A DNA stretch of 64,000 nucleotides, taken from NCBI RefSeq assembly GCF_022811845.1, contig NZ_CP064266.1:1736001-1800000 (forward strand). The letters are read 5' to 3'. The translations under genes and the position numbers were made by a program. Below are positions 48,092 to 57,169 of the stretch, piece by piece. The notes under the pieces were generated by a model. It ran no database searches. It saw only the letters and a list, made by a program, of their open reading frames with translations, and was not told the origin of the DNA. The stretch comes from Bacillus pseudomycoides (lineage in GTDB: Bacteria; Bacillota; Bacilli; Bacillales; Bacillaceae_G). Numbering within the stretch: the first letter of the stretch is position 1; every line of letters starts with the position of its first letter.

Positions 48092-49234
48092 ATGAATAGT
48101 GAACCCAAAAAGAATTATGTGGAGTATATCGATGTACTGCGTGTATTTTCTATGCTTGCGGTTGTTTTCCTTCATACTGCTGCAGGAAGCTTACGTGGAA
48201 ACTTAGGATCGAGTACTTGGCATATATCTAATACAATAACAGCCGTTTTTAGTACGAGTGTACCTATATTTTTTATGATATCTGGTGCAATGTTAATGCG
48301 TAGTAAGAAAACAACTTCTCTTCAAATAACATATACGCAAAGGTTACCAAAATTAGTAATTCCATTTGTTCTGTGGTCAATCATTGCTATTCTATACTTT
48401 GGTCCTAAGCCGTTACAAATAACAAGTATTATTAAGAGTATATTGTATATGCCAAATCAAGCAACAACAGTTCATCTTTGGTTTATGTATGCAATTATCC
48501 CTTTATATATTCTTTCACCCATTTTAAAAAAGATGGTTGATTCACTGAGTAGTGATCTTGTAAAGTATATGCTGATTCTCTGGTTTGTAACAAATTCATT
48601 GCTTCCAACAATTGCAGGATTTGTTCCGGATAAACTAAAGCCAATTTTTACTTTGTATGCAGATTTTGATATGTATTTTTTAGGTGGGTATTTAGGTTAT
48701 TTTCTTTTAGGCTATTATTTAATGACTTATGAAAAGAAAATATCAAAAAAACTATTAATATTTATTATTATCATAGATACTCTCATTATTACGCTAGGTA
48801 CTTGGTATAAAACAGTATCGATTGGCGAATATTCTGAGGTATTTAAAATGTACGTTAGAGTGTTCGAAGTAATATTGTCAGGTGCAATCTTTTTACTAGC
48901 AAAAGAGTGGTTTAGAAATCATTCTTTAAAAACTTATATGTCTAGGTTTGTACAAATATTATCTCCGCTTTCGTTCGGTGTGTATTTAATGCATAATTTA
49001 GTAGTTGCATATGTTGTAAATAAGTTGCACCTTTGGCCAGCGCAGTCAACTTTCATGTTAATGGTCGGTTTTGGAATAAGTGCTCTTATAACAATTGCAG
49101 TTATTATCATTTTTGCAAGTTTTAAGGTGACTTGCTATCCATTAACAGGAATGAATTTTAAAGAAGCGTGTCGTACATGTAATATTCAATTCTTATGGAG
49201 AACTTTGTTTAAAAGAAGTAATGATGAGAAATAA
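48092..49234 (+). CDS. Acyltransferase family 3 membrane protein
   Basis: A 380-residue protein with about ten membrane helices and an N-terminal YIDVLRVFSMLAVVFLHTA, whose Arg and His are the conserved residues of acyltransferase_3 (OatA/WecH type) enzymes. It likely transfers acyl groups to a sugar or wall polymer at the membrane; the acceptor is unknown. There is no SGNH domain, unlike OatA. It stands alone between the two paralogous small-RNA units. Confidence 0.9.
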   Translation: MNSEPKKNYVEYIDVLRVFSMLAVVFLHTAAGSLRGNLGSSTWHISNTITAVFSTSVPIFFMISGAMLMRSKKTTSLQITYTQRLPKLVIPFVLWSIIAILYFGPKPLQITSIIKSILYMPNQATTVHLWFMYAIIPLYILSPILKKMVDSLSSDLVKYMLILWFVTNSLLPTIAGFVPDKLKPIFTLYADFDMYFLGGYLGYFLLGYYLMTYEKKISKKLLIFIIIIDTLIITLGTWYKTVSIGEYSEVFKMYVRVFEVILSGAIFLLAKEWFRNHSLKTYMSRFVQILSPLSFGVYLMHNLVVAYVVNKLHLWPAQSTFMLMVGFGISALITIAVIIIFASFKVTCYPLTGMNFKEACRTCNIQFLWRTLFKRSNDEK

Positions 49235-49325
49235 ATTATTCGGGAAAATAGAAGATATGTTAATTACAGTGGAACTGTTATACATGTAACTACTATTCTA
49301 TTTTTAGTATGATTTTTTATATTAA

Positions 49326-49422
49326 TTTTATGAATTTCCTGTATAATTCAATTTGAAAGAAAATCTATGGTTAGACAAAAGGACACTACTTTCGGTTTTG
49401 CTCACTGAAAGTAGTGTTTTTT
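49326..49422 (+). ncRNA. Putative small RNA gene B (paralogue of A)
   Basis: TTTTATGAATTTCCTG and TATAAT (49342-49347), then ACACTACTTTC / GAAAGTAGTGT stem (49383-49417) and a T run. Loop GCTCACTGAA, leader CTATGGTTAGACAA and promoter are close to those of A, while the stem bases differ in a paired way. It ends just before the convergent cysteine hydrolase gene. Confidence 0.65.
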
Positions 49423-49427
49423 ATTTT

Positions 49428-49985
49428 TTAGATAGGGTTTCTAGAACTTAAGAATTCTTCCGTACTCATGACATCTGCATATACGTCATTCAAACTTGCT
49501 AAAATTGTATTATGGATATAAACAGCAGGAATCGTAGCATTTTTAAAGATGAGTTCTTTTGTTGCGCATGCATCATGCACTACAGTGCAACGAAAATCGA
49601 GATCAAAAGCAGCTCTTACTGTGGCATCAATACACATATGAGTCATCATTCCACATATAATCACATGTTCAATTTTTAATTGTTGTAATTGTTCTAGTAG
49701 GTCGGTTTCCCGAAAACTGTTTGGATAGTGTTTGAGAATAACAGTTTCATTTTTTAAGGGGCGAACATTTTCATGAATATGGACACCTTCTGTATTAGGA
49801 AGAAAAAAAGTAGCAGTTTTTTTAATAGATACATGTTGGATATGAAAAATAGGTTGGTTCATCTCTCGAAAATGCTGAAGTAGTTGACTTGCATACTCGC
49901 TAGCTTCAACGGCACCACGTAGTTCCATCTTACCATTTGGAAAATAATCATTTTGAATATCAACGAGTAAAAGGGCTGTTTTCAT
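49428..49985 (-). CDS. Cysteine hydrolase, isochorismatase family
   Basis: A 185-residue protein with the Asp (LLVDIQNDYF), Lys (VILKHYPNSF) and Cys (GMMTHMCIDAT) that form the family's catalytic triad, typical of nicotinamidase/ureidoacrylate-like hydrolases. Substrate is not determined by these motifs. It is a single gene. Upstream (49986-50100) is AT-rich with no clear signal. Confidence 0.92.
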   Translation of the reverse strand: MKTALLLVDIQNDYFPNGKMELRGAVEASEYASQLLQHFREMNQPIFHIQHVSIKKTATFFLPNTEGVHIHENVRPLKNETVILKHYPNSFRETDLLEQLQQLKIEHVIICGMMTHMCIDATVRAAFDLDFRCTVVHDACATKELIFKNATIPAVYIHNTILASLNDVYADVMSTEEFLSSRNPI

Positions 49986-50138
49986 ATCAGTTATCTTCCT
50001 CCATTTTATTTCTTATTCATGTAATGTTATTCAATTAGTAGCGGATATTTTCCTTTTAGAAAGAAGATGTGTAGAAGAATTTTACATAGAGTTAAAAATT
50101 GCAAATTTGCAAAGAGGAGGGCACTTTTTATTTTTACC

Positions 50139-50313
50139 TCAAAGGCTCTGCTTCAAGTTGTTACGGCGTATAGGAACTAATAACATCGGGTTTAACGGAC
50201 TAACAGTAGGAACCCCTCCGCTGTTAGCTCGTTCAACATATATCATACCTAGCAGACGATACCTTAATTTTGTACCTTCCAATTCTGTATACCATAAAAT
50301 CCAATGTCTGTGG
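50139..50313 (-). pseudogene. Gene remnant, C-terminal fragment of unknown protein
   Basis: An open minus-strand frame ends in TGA (50139-50141) and reads HRHWILWYTELEGTKLRYRL, then RANSGGVPTVSPLNPM and VPIRRNNLKQSL. The composition is protein-like. The frame runs without a start into the terminator of the HXXEE gene. I take it as the tail of a lost gene; I do not recognise the family. A plus-strand frame over the same bases is less protein-like. Confidence 0.4.
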
Positions 50314-50327
50314 GGTAGAGTGAAAAA

Positions 50328-50347
50328 GACCAGGAGTTTTCCTGGTC
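50328..50347 (-). terminator. Terminator of the MarR-ArsA operon
   Basis: GACCAGG / CCTGGTC stem with CTTTTTC on the minus strand, 12 bases after the HXXEE gene stop. Confidence 0.85.
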
Positions 50348-50358
50348 CTTTTATTTGA

Positions 50359-50880
50359 TTAAGTAAAGAAGCTAGCTAAAAATAAGGTGATCCAAATCAT
50401 AAAAGGGTAAGTGAGTAAACTGAAAACTAGTGTAAGGACTAGTTTCTTTTTATTAATTAATAATTTTACTAGTGAGAATGCATAGAGGGAAAACAGTACA
50501 ATCACAAATGCGGATATTATCCCAGGATTGTAAGAGCGATAAACGAAAAATAAAACAATGTGTTGAACGGCGTTAAAGAAAATAGCTCCTTGTATGAAAA
50601 TAATCCAGTAAATAGACGATATAATATGAAATTGGTATAGGATAATGAAGAGTAGAACAATGGTTGTTAATATACAAATCGCTACGATAAATTGATGGTT
50701 ACTTATGAAATTAATAGAGAATTCATCAGCAAGATACTGTGGTATTTGGATAGCCTCTTCAAGGTTGTGAATGAAAAATAATAAGGGAATAAACCAAACT
50801 ATAATATTGGTAGATATATGTTTAATTTTAGGTACTTGAATCAAATGAATCATCTCCGAGTAAAGGAATAGAAAGCCCAT
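50359..50880 (-). CDS. HXXEE domain membrane protein
   Basis: A 160-173 residue protein with five likely membrane helices and the motif HNLEE, within the first segment (IVWFIPLLFFIHNLEEAIQIP), which defines the HXXEE family of unknown function. The start is unclear: ATG 50880 has AGGAAG at a long distance, while TTG 50844 lies eight bases after GGAG. It is the last gene of the MarR-ArsA unit. Confidence 0.8.
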   Translation of the reverse strand: MGFLFLYSEMIHLIQVPKIKHISTNIIVWFIPLLFFIHNLEEAIQIPQYLADEFSINFISNHQFIVAICILTTIVLLFIILYQFHIISSIYWIIFIQGAIFFNAVQHIVLFFVYRSYNPGIISAFVIVLFSLYAFSLVKLLINKKKLVLTLVFSLLTYPFMIWITLFLASFFT

Positions 50881-50901
50881 AGGAGAGGGCTTCCTATATT
50901 G

Positions 50902-51096
50902 TTATTCAATCGTAATACTTTGTAAGTTGCTTTTCGTAGTTTGTGTTTTTTCTTGGTTACAAGAAGAAAGCTCTTCTTGTAAGATATTTAGAAATTTTTT
51001 AGCAGAGTGTTGAACTGGAGTTGGTAGTTCACCTAGGATATGCATCCCAACTTCTATTTTCGTACGAATGACTTTTCTTAATAACTCCTCACGCAT
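50902..51096 (-). CDS. Small protein overlapping arsA
   Basis: A 64-residue protein, MREELLRKVIRTKIEVGMHI..., amphipathic with a Ser/Thr/Gln-rich tail and one Cys. GGAGGTGCTG precedes the ATG. It overlaps the end of arsA by eight bases, so expression is coupled. I do not recognise it; the length and position suggest a partner of the ATPase. Confidence 0.75.
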   Translation of the reverse strand: MREELLRKVIRTKIEVGMHILGELPTPVQHSAKKFLNILQEELSSCNQEKTQTTKSNLQSITIE

Positions 51097-52267
51097 GAAC
51101 AGCACCTCCAAAGCGAATGTTTAATACATCGCCTTCAAATTTTGCGCCTTGAACGGATAAATGCGTTAATGTTTTTGGTAATGTGATGTTCCGTTTGACA
51201 GAGCCTGCACGAATGATAAGCTCATCCCCTTTTTGATTTAACGATAGTTCACTTTTATCAGAGAAAGGAATGGAAAGAACAAAAATATATTCATCCCCAT
51301 CTTTTTTTACATATTGTGTACGCCCGTTAAATTTTACAGCGGTTGGTTCTAAATCGTCTTTGAATAAAGCATTTCCTACACGCTCTAACATCGGTAAACC
51401 AACTACTTCTTGTTCAAACATTGGAGCTTCATAAATAGGAAGTGGTTGAAAGCTGTCTTCGATTAGTGCTTTATATTTCTTTTGTGCATCTTTCCATGCC
51501 TGGAAGTAGGAGTCCGTAACAGTATCAGGGATGACACGGTTAATCATGATAGCATCCACGTTATAATCATACAAATTCAAATAGGTGAAACTACGCTGAG
51601 CTTCTTTAATAACCATTTTTTCTGGGTTTACAACAACGCGAATACTTGTTACTTCTCGATTAGATAAAATATCTCGCATTTCCCCTAGTTGTTCAAGCGT
51701 ATTCGTTAATTCGTCCATAATATCATCAGTAGGGAGTGGGACTCCCAGAAGCGGTTGTGCAACAGGACGGACAACTTTTAAAACCTTTCTTTTAATCGGG
51801 AAGAGTTTTTCCATCCACCAACCGAGCATATCAGGAAAGCTTAGCATAGCTAGCGTTTCTCCGGTTGGTGCACAGTCAATAATGATGACATCATATGTTT
51901 TTTGTTTATAGTAATCGAGTACACGGAGTAAACTAATTAAGTCTTCCATACCTGGAAACATCGTTAATTCCTCCGTTGTAATATCGTCAGCTGCTTTTGA
52001 TGTGAACAACAAAGTAATATACTTTTGTAATTTCCCCCAACCTTTTTCCATTTCATAAATAGTATTGATTTCTTGCGCCCATAAATTTTCATGAATTTCT
52101 TGTGGTTCGGAAGATAATTTTATACCGAATGAATCTCCTAAGCTATGAGCTGGGTCTGTACTCATGACTAATGTTTTTAGCCCTTGTTTGGCACTTTGAA
52201 GAGCTGTTGCTGCTGAAATGCTAGTTTTTCCTACGCCGCCTTTACCTGTATACAAAATAATTCTCAT
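51089..52267 (-). CDS. ArsA/GET3 family ATPase
   Basis: A 392-residue single-domain ATPase: deviant Walker A GKGGVGKTS at 8-16, STDPAHSLGDSF (switch I), DCAPTGETLAML, plus a C-terminal domain of about 90 residues like the Hsp20/alpha-crystallin tail of some bacterial ArsA (ELSLNQKGDELIIRAGSVKR). There is no ars membrane pump or ArsR nearby and no paired-cysteine metal motif that I can see, so an arsenite role is unlikely. It lies in a MarR-controlled operon. Confidence 0.9.
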   Translation of the reverse strand: MRIILYTGKGGVGKTSISAATALQSAKQGLKTLVMSTDPAHSLGDSFGIKLSSEPQEIHENLWAQEINTIYEMEKGWGKLQKYITLLFTSKAADDITTEELTMFPGMEDLISLLRVLDYYKQKTYDVIIIDCAPTGETLAMLSFPDMLGWWMEKLFPIKRKVLKVVRPVAQPLLGVPLPTDDIMDELTNTLEQLGEMRDILSNREVTSIRVVVNPEKMVIKEAQRSFTYLNLYDYNVDAIMINRVIPDTVTDSYFQAWKDAQKKYKALIEDSFQPLPIYEAPMFEQEVVGLPMLERVGNALFKDDLEPTAVKFNGRTQYVKKDGDEYIFVLSIPFSDKSELSLNQKGDELIIRAGSVKRNITLPKTLTHLSVQGAKFEGDVLNIRFGGAVHA

Positions 52268-52295
52268 ATTTATATCCCCTTTGTTTCGATTGTCG

Positions 52296-52318
52296 AATAT
52301 TACGAGTGTCGAAATATA
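52296..52318 (-). promoter_or_regulatory. MarR operator upstream of arsA
   Basis: On the minus strand this reads TATATTTCGACACTCGTAA and continues TATT, matching the site upstream of marR (52844-52866) at all but a few bases. Each is a near-perfect dyad ATATTTCGA-N3-TCGTAATAT. It lies 29 bases before the arsA start codon. Confidence 0.75.
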
Positions 52319-52345
52319 TTTTTGAATAAAAACCCATAAAGGGCT

Positions 52346-52828
52346 TTATTCGATCGGAATGTTTTTCATCTTAGGTGTAGAAAGCTTTTCCACTTGTTTT
52401 TGTTGTGACATAGCGATATGATTCATAATCTTTTGGAAGATTTGTAGTAAGAATGTTTTTTCTTCTTCGGATAATGCTTCTGTCACAAGGTTAAAGTAAT
52501 GAGCTGCATTCTGTTTCACTTCTTGAACAAGTCGTATTCCTGTTTCGGTTAAGCGAATTAAGACAATACGTCGATCACTTTCATTCCGATAGCGCTCAAT
52601 ATATCCTTTTTTTACAAGCCGATTCACAACACCTGTCGTTGTGCTCATTGGAATGTCAAGGAGTTCCGTGATCCTCGTCATCGTAATATCTGTATTTCGC
52701 TCCATCCATAGCAGACAGAATATTTCTGTTTTAGAAAGTGATAAATCAAGGCTCACCCATTCTTCTGGATAGAAAAACTTCTTGGCGTTATCTAGCAGTA
52801 AGTCTAAAAAATGTTCATATTGCAACAA
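52346..52828 (-). CDS. MarR family transcriptional regulator
   Basis: A 160-residue protein with a winged helix (DITMTRITELLDIPMSTTTG, then VNRLVKKGYIERYRNESDRRIVLIRLT) and a C-terminal dimer helix. It starts at TTG 52828 with GGAG nine bases before. The same palindrome is found upstream of this gene and of arsA, so it is likely autoregulated and controls the ATPase operon. Inducer unknown. Confidence 0.92.
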   Translation of the reverse strand: MLQYEHFLDLLLDNAKKFFYPEEWVSLDLSLSKTEIFCLLWMERNTDITMTRITELLDIPMSTTTGVVNRLVKKGYIERYRNESDRRIVLIRLTETGIRLVQEVKQNAAHYFNLVTEALSEEEKTFLLQIFQKIMNHIAMSQQKQVEKLSTPKMKNIPIE

Positions 52829-52843
52829 TTATTTCCACTCCCG

Positions 52844-52866
52844 TATATTTCGAGATTCGTAATATT
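52844..52866 (+). promoter_or_regulatory. MarR operator upstream of marR
   Basis: TATATTTCGAGATTCGTAAT and on to ATT is a near-perfect 9-3-9 dyad, 16 bases upstream of the start. It matches the arsA-side site on the opposite strand. Confidence 0.75.
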
Positions 52867-53060
52867 TGCTTTTATTGTATGCGTGTTTGGAATAAATGTC
52901 AAATAATTATTTTTCATTTTTTTAGACTAGATAGAAAATAAACTTTATAATAGAAAATGTTTATGATAGAGTAACAAATAGATAAACACATTTTACATAA
53001 AAATCCATAATAGTAATATACTTATCTATAATGGATAGATCGTTAGCAAGGGGGAGAACA

Positions 53061-53297
53061 ATGAGAAGGAGAAATACGCAAGCGTTCACATTTTTAGCAT
53101 GGACTTCGTTTGTTTGTGCACTTTCAGGTATGTTAATTGGTATTTATACATTAGATGAAACGCTTAGTGTAAAAGGGTACTATTTAATCGGTACATTATT
53201 TTTAACAATGTCATGTTTTGTATTGCAAAAAACAATTCGTGATAATGAGGAAGATAACGAAAGATTTCCGAAAAGCAAGCCGTTAGATAAAGAGTAA
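53061..53297 (+). CDS. YiaA/YiaB-type two-helix membrane protein
   Basis: A 78-residue protein with two membrane helices (FTFLAWTSFVCALSGMLIGI; YYLIGTLFLTMSCFVLQKT) joined by a short acidic linker, as in the YiaA/YiaB domain. GGGGGAGA precedes ATG 53061. Function is unknown. It is a single gene upstream of gatCAB. Confidence 0.85.
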   Translation: MRRRNTQAFTFLAWTSFVCALSGMLIGIYTLDETLSVKGYYLIGTLFLTMSCFVLQKTIRDNEEDNERFPKSKPLDKE

Positions 53298-53438
53298 TGT
53301 ATAAAGAAAGGCAGATGCCTTTCTTTTTTTATGTAAAAATGCTGTAAGTGCCGTGTGTTGACTTGCTTGAAGTACTGAAAATTTGGTATCATCAATAGTA
53401 TTGTAGATTGAACGATATATTATGGAGGTGGCCTAGCC

Positions 53439-53729
53439 GTGTCAAGAATTTCCGTTGAAAATGTAAAGCATGTAGCGCATTTAGCACGCCTTGCAATTAC
53501 AGATCAAGAAGCAGAAAAATTTCAAAAACAACTCGATGCAATTGTTACATTTGCAGAACAGTTAAATGAATTAGATACAACAAATGTAAAACCAACAACT
53601 CACGTATTAGATATGAAAAATATTATGCGTGAAGATGTACCAGAAAAAGGTTTACCAGTTGAAGAAGTATTAAAAAATGCACCGGATCACAAAGATAATC
53701 AAATCCGTGTTCCAGCAGTATTAGAATAG
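53439..53729 (+). CDS. gatC: Glu/Asp-tRNA(Gln/Asn) amidotransferase subunit C
   Basis: A 96-residue subunit that stabilises GatA. It has [25 protein letters not shown], the family's N-terminal helix, and a C-terminal [14 protein letters not shown]. The start is GTG 53439, after GGAGGTGG. First gene of gatCAB. Confidence 0.96.
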   Translation: MSRISVENVKHVAHLARLAITDQEAEKFQKQLDAIVTFAEQLNELDTTNVKPTTHVLDMKNIMREDVPEKGLPVEEVLKNAPDHKDNQIRVPAVLE

Positions 53730-53744
53730 AGGAGGGGAATTTCG

Positions 53745-55202
53745 ATGTCATTATTTGATCATTCTGTATCAGAATTACATAAGAAGTTAAACAACAAAGA
53801 AATTTCCGTTACGGATTTAGTAGAAGAATCGTACAAACGTATTGCGGATGTTGAAGATAACGTAAAGGCTTTTCTTACATTAGATGAAGAAAATGCACGC
53901 GCGAAAGCGAAAGAATTAGATGCAAAGATTGGTGCTGAAGATAATGGCTTACTATTCGGTATGCCAATCGGTGTGAAAGATAACATTGTAACAAATGGCC
54001 TTCGTACAACTTGTGCGAGCAAAATATTAGCAAACTTCGATCCAATTTATGATGCGACAGTTGTGCAAAAGCTAAAAGCTGCTGACACAATTACAATCGG
54101 TAAATTAAACATGGACGAGTTCGCAATGGGGTCTTCGAATGAAAACTCTGGTTTCTACGCTACAAAAAATCCATGGAATCTAGATTATGTTCCGGGTGGA
54201 TCTAGTGGTGGTTCTGCGGCAGCGGTAGCGGCTGGAGAAGTATTGTTCTCTTTAGGGTCTGATACAGGTGGCTCTATCCGTCAACCAGCTGCATATTGCG
54301 GCGTTGTTGGCTTAAAACCAACTTATGGACGTGTATCTCGCTTTGGTTTAGTTGCATTTGCATCTTCTCTTGACCAAATCGGACCAATTACACGTACAGT
54401 AGAAGACAATGCATACTTATTACAAGCAATTTCAGGTGTTGACCGCATGGATACAACTTCTGCAAATGTTGAAGTTGGTAACTACTTAGCTGGTTTAACA
54501 GGTGATGTAAAAGGTTTACGCATTGCTGTACCAAAAGAATACTTAGGCGAAGGTGTTGGCGAAGAAGCTCGTGAGTCAGTACTAGCTGCGTTAAAAGTAT
54601 TAGAAGGTATGGGAGCAACTTGGGAAGAAGTATCTCTTCCGCACTCTAAATATGCTTTAGCAACGTACTACTTAATTTCTTCTTCAGAGGCGTCTGCTAA
54701 CCTTTCACGCTTTGATGGCGTACGCTATGGCGTTCGTTCTGACAATGTGAATAACTTGATGGACCTTTACAAAAACACGCGTAGCGAAGGCTTCGGTGAT
54801 GAAGTAAAACGTCGTATTATGCTTGGTACATTTGCTCTTAGCTCTGGTTACTATGATGCATATTACAAAAAAGCACAACAAGTACGTACCTTAATTAAAA
54901 ATGACTTTGAAAATGTATTTGCTAACTATGATGTTATTATTGGACCAACAACGCCAACTCCAGCATTTAAAGTAGGCGAAAAAGTAGATGATCCAATGAC
55001 AATGTACGCAAACGATATTTTAACAATTCCAGTAAACTTAGCAGGTGTTCCGGCAATTTCTGTTCCATGTGGCTTCGGTACGAATAACATGCCACTTGGT
55101 TTACAAATTATCGGTAAACACTTCGATGAAGCGACAATTTACCGCGTTGCACATGCGTTTGAGCAAGCAACAGATTATCATACAAAAAAAGCAAGTCTGT
55201 AG
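53745..55202 (+). CDS. gatA: Glu/Asp-tRNA amidotransferase subunit A
   Basis: A 485-residue amidase-signature enzyme supplying ammonia from glutamine. The Ser-cisSer-Lys triad is visible: GVKDNI (Lys), [14 protein letters not shown] (cis-Ser) and [12 protein letters not shown] (nucleophile). Same strand, 15 bases after gatC; gatB follows after 13. Confidence 0.98.
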   Translation: MSLFDHSVSELHKKLNNKEISVTDLVEESYKRIADVEDNVKAFLTLDEENARAKAKELDAKIGAEDNGLLFGMPIGVKDNIVTNGLRTTCASKILANFDPIYDATVVQKLKAADTITIGKLNMDEFAMGSSNENSGFYATKNPWNLDYVPGGSSGGSAAAVAAGEVLFSLGSDTGGSIRQPAAYCGVVGLKPTYGRVSRFGLVAFASSLDQIGPITRTVEDNAYLLQAISGVDRMDTTSANVEVGNYLAGLTGDVKGLRIAVPKEYLGEGVGEEARESVLAALKVLEGMGATWEEVSLPHSKYALATYYLISSSEASANLSRFDGVRYGVRSDNVNNLMDLYKNTRSEGFGDEVKRRIMLGTFALSSGYYDAYYKKAQQVRTLIKNDFENVFANYDVIIGPTTPTPAFKVGEKVDDPMTMYANDILTIPVNLAGVPAISVPCGFGTNNMPLGLQIIGKHFDEATIYRVAHAFEQATDYHTKKASL

Positions 55203-55215
55203 GAGGCGAGCATAG

Positions 55216-56643
55216 ATGAATTTAGAAACAATTATCGGTTTAGAGGTTCACGTTGAGTTAAAAACGAATTCGAAAATTTTCTCTGCGAGTCCAACAGAAT
55301 TCGGAGCGGATCCAAATACACAAACAAGTGTAATTGACTTAGGATATCCTGGGGTGCTTCCGACTCTAAATAAAGAAGCAGTTAACTTTGCAATGAAAGC
55401 TGCAATGGCATTAAACTGTGAAATCGCAACAGAAACAAAGTTTGACCGTAAAAACTATTTCTACCCAGATAACCCGAAAGCATACCAAATTTCTCAATAT
55501 GATAAGCCAATTGGGGAAAATGGTTGGATTGAAATTGAAGTAGATGGCAAAAAGAAACGTATCGGTATTACACGTCTTCACCTAGAAGAAGATGCAGGTA
55601 AATCAACGCATACAAGTGAAGGGTCATTAGTGGATTATAACCGTCAAGGTATGCCATTAATCGAAATCGTATCTGAACCGGATATGCGTACGCCAGAAGA
55701 AGCATATGCATACTTAGAAAAATTAAAATCTATCATTCAATATACAGGCGTATCTGACTGTAAGATGGAAGAGGGTTCCCTTCGTTGTGATGCGAACATT
55801 TCCCTTCGTCCAGTAGGACAAGAGAAGTTCGGTACAAAAGCAGAGCTGAAAAACTTAAACTCGTTCACTTATGTACAAAAAGGTCTTGAGCATGAACAAG
55901 TACGCCAAGAAAAAGAATTATTATCTGGTGGCATCATTCAACAAGAAACACGTCGTTATGATGAAGCAACAAAGAAAACAATCTTAATGCGTGTAAAAGA
56001 AGGATCTGACGATTACCGTTATTTCCCAGAGCCAGACTTAGTGGAACTTTACATTGATGATGAGTGGAAAGAACGCGTTCGTGCTTCCATTCCAGAACTT
56101 CCAGATGCTCGTAAAGTACGCTATGTTGAAGAGCTTGGCTTACCAGCTTATGATGCACACGTATTAACATTAACAAAAGAGATGTCTGATTTCTTTGAAG
56201 CGACAATCGCAGATGGTGCAGACGCGAAATTAACATCAAACTGGTTAATGGGTGAAGTACTTGCATACTTAAACAAACAACAAAAAGAATTAAAAGACGT
56301 AGCATTAACGCCAGCTGGTCTATCTAAAATGGTTCAATTAATTGAAAAAGGTACAATTTCGTCTAAGATTGCGAAAAAAGTATTTAACGAATTAATTGAA
56401 AAAGGTGGAGACCCAGAAGAAATCGTGAAAGCAAAAGGCCTTGTTCAAATTTCTGACGAGGGCACACTTCGTAAAGTCGTAACTGAAATCCTTGATAATA
56501 ACGAACAATCTATTGAAGACTTCAAAAACGGTAAAGACCGTGCGATTGGCTTCCTAGTTGGTCAAATTATGAAGGCAACAAAAGGACAAGCGAATCCACC
56601 ACTTGTTAATAAAATCTTGTTAGAAGAAATCAATAAACGATAA
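55216..56643 (+). CDS. gatB: Glu/Asp-tRNA amidotransferase subunit B
   Basis: A 475-residue kinase/transamidation subunit with [19 protein letters not shown], the [16 protein letters not shown] zinc/nucleotide region and a C-terminal YqeY-like tRNA-binding domain. It completes the complex that makes Gln-tRNA(Gln), so this organism does not need GlnRS. Confidence 0.98.
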   Translation: MNLETIIGLEVHVELKTNSKIFSASPTEFGADPNTQTSVIDLGYPGVLPTLNKEAVNFAMKAAMALNCEIATETKFDRKNYFYPDNPKAYQISQYDKPIGENGWIEIEVDGKKKRIGITRLHLEEDAGKSTHTSEGSLVDYNRQGMPLIEIVSEPDMRTPEEAYAYLEKLKSIIQYTGVSDCKMEEGSLRCDANISLRPVGQEKFGTKAELKNLNSFTYVQKGLEHEQVRQEKELLSGGIIQQETRRYDEATKKTILMRVKEGSDDYRYFPEPDLVELYIDDEWKERVRASIPELPDARKVRYVEELGLPAYDAHVLTLTKEMSDFFEATIADGADAKLTSNWLMGEVLAYLNKQQKELKDVALTPAGLSKMVQLIEKGTISSKIAKKVFNELIEKGGDPEEIVKAKGLVQISDEGTLRKVVTEILDNNEQSIEDFKNGKDRAIGFLVGQIMKATKGQANPPLVNKILLEEINKR

Positions 56644-56751
56644 TAAAGAAAAGCTGAGGTAGCTCTATTAGAACAGGAAGACATCGAAACGGCTGACTGT
56701 TCTAGTTAACAGAGCTGGATAGCTATCAAACATCAAAGATTAAACAGAGAA

Positions 56752-56776
56752 AGCACCCATAGTTGGGTGTTTTTTC
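56752..56776 (+). terminator. Terminator after gatB
   Basis: CACCCA / TGGGTG stem and seven T, 110 bases after the stop codon. Confidence 0.85.
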
Positions 56777-56778
56777 TG

Positions 56779-56835
56779 AGTTAATCAAACGTTTGTTTAA
56801 ATTAAGAAATTATTTAAACAAACGTTTGATTAACT
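56779..56835 (+). repeat. 24-bp perfect inverted repeat built of palindromes
   Basis: AGTTAATCAAACGTTTGTTT and four more bases (56779-56802) is repeated exactly in reverse complement at 56812-56835. Each arm is itself a near-perfect 20-bp palindrome, TTAATCAAACGTTTGTTTAA. The pattern suggests two adjoining TetR-type operators. No TetR or efflux gene lies within reach; an IR GCAACTAT / ATAGTTGC with a -10-like TATGAT follows at 56862-56883. Confidence 0.85.
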
Positions 56836-57030
56836 GACAAAAGTGAGAAAATGTTTGTATAGCAACTATGGTATGATAGTTGCAAAAAGGTGGGAATAAT
56901 GATAAATCTAGACATAGAGAGTTTTTTCATCTCGTGAAATAATGGATAATTGTTAATCCCCTTGTTTTATATGCAAGAAAGAGAAAGTACTATGAAGAAT
57001 GAAATGATATATATTGCTAATGTAAAGTGG

Positions 57031-57060
57031 TAAGAACCTCGGGTTCTTACTTGTCCTTTT
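57031..57060 (+). terminator. Hairpin in the gatB-dagK gap
   Basis: TAAGAACC / GGTTCTTA with a three-base loop, then CTTGTCCTTTT. It overlaps the stop of a 13-codon frame (56992-57033) after a promoter-like region, so it could end a short transcript. No larger gene lies in 56836-57169. Confidence 0.6.
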
Positions 57061-57169
57061 AAATGGGCTAAAAGAAAGATATGAAGATGAGAGGAGGTAG
57101 GCATAGGAACGCTGAATAAAGGTTCGGTATATTCTTTTTTCATAAATAAGGAATTTCCTGTGCTAATGA

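Noticed and set aside
50107..50358. Plus-strand 83-codon frame
   Set aside because: The minus strand of the same region is more protein-like, and the plus frame ends in the terminator hairpin of the HXXEE gene.
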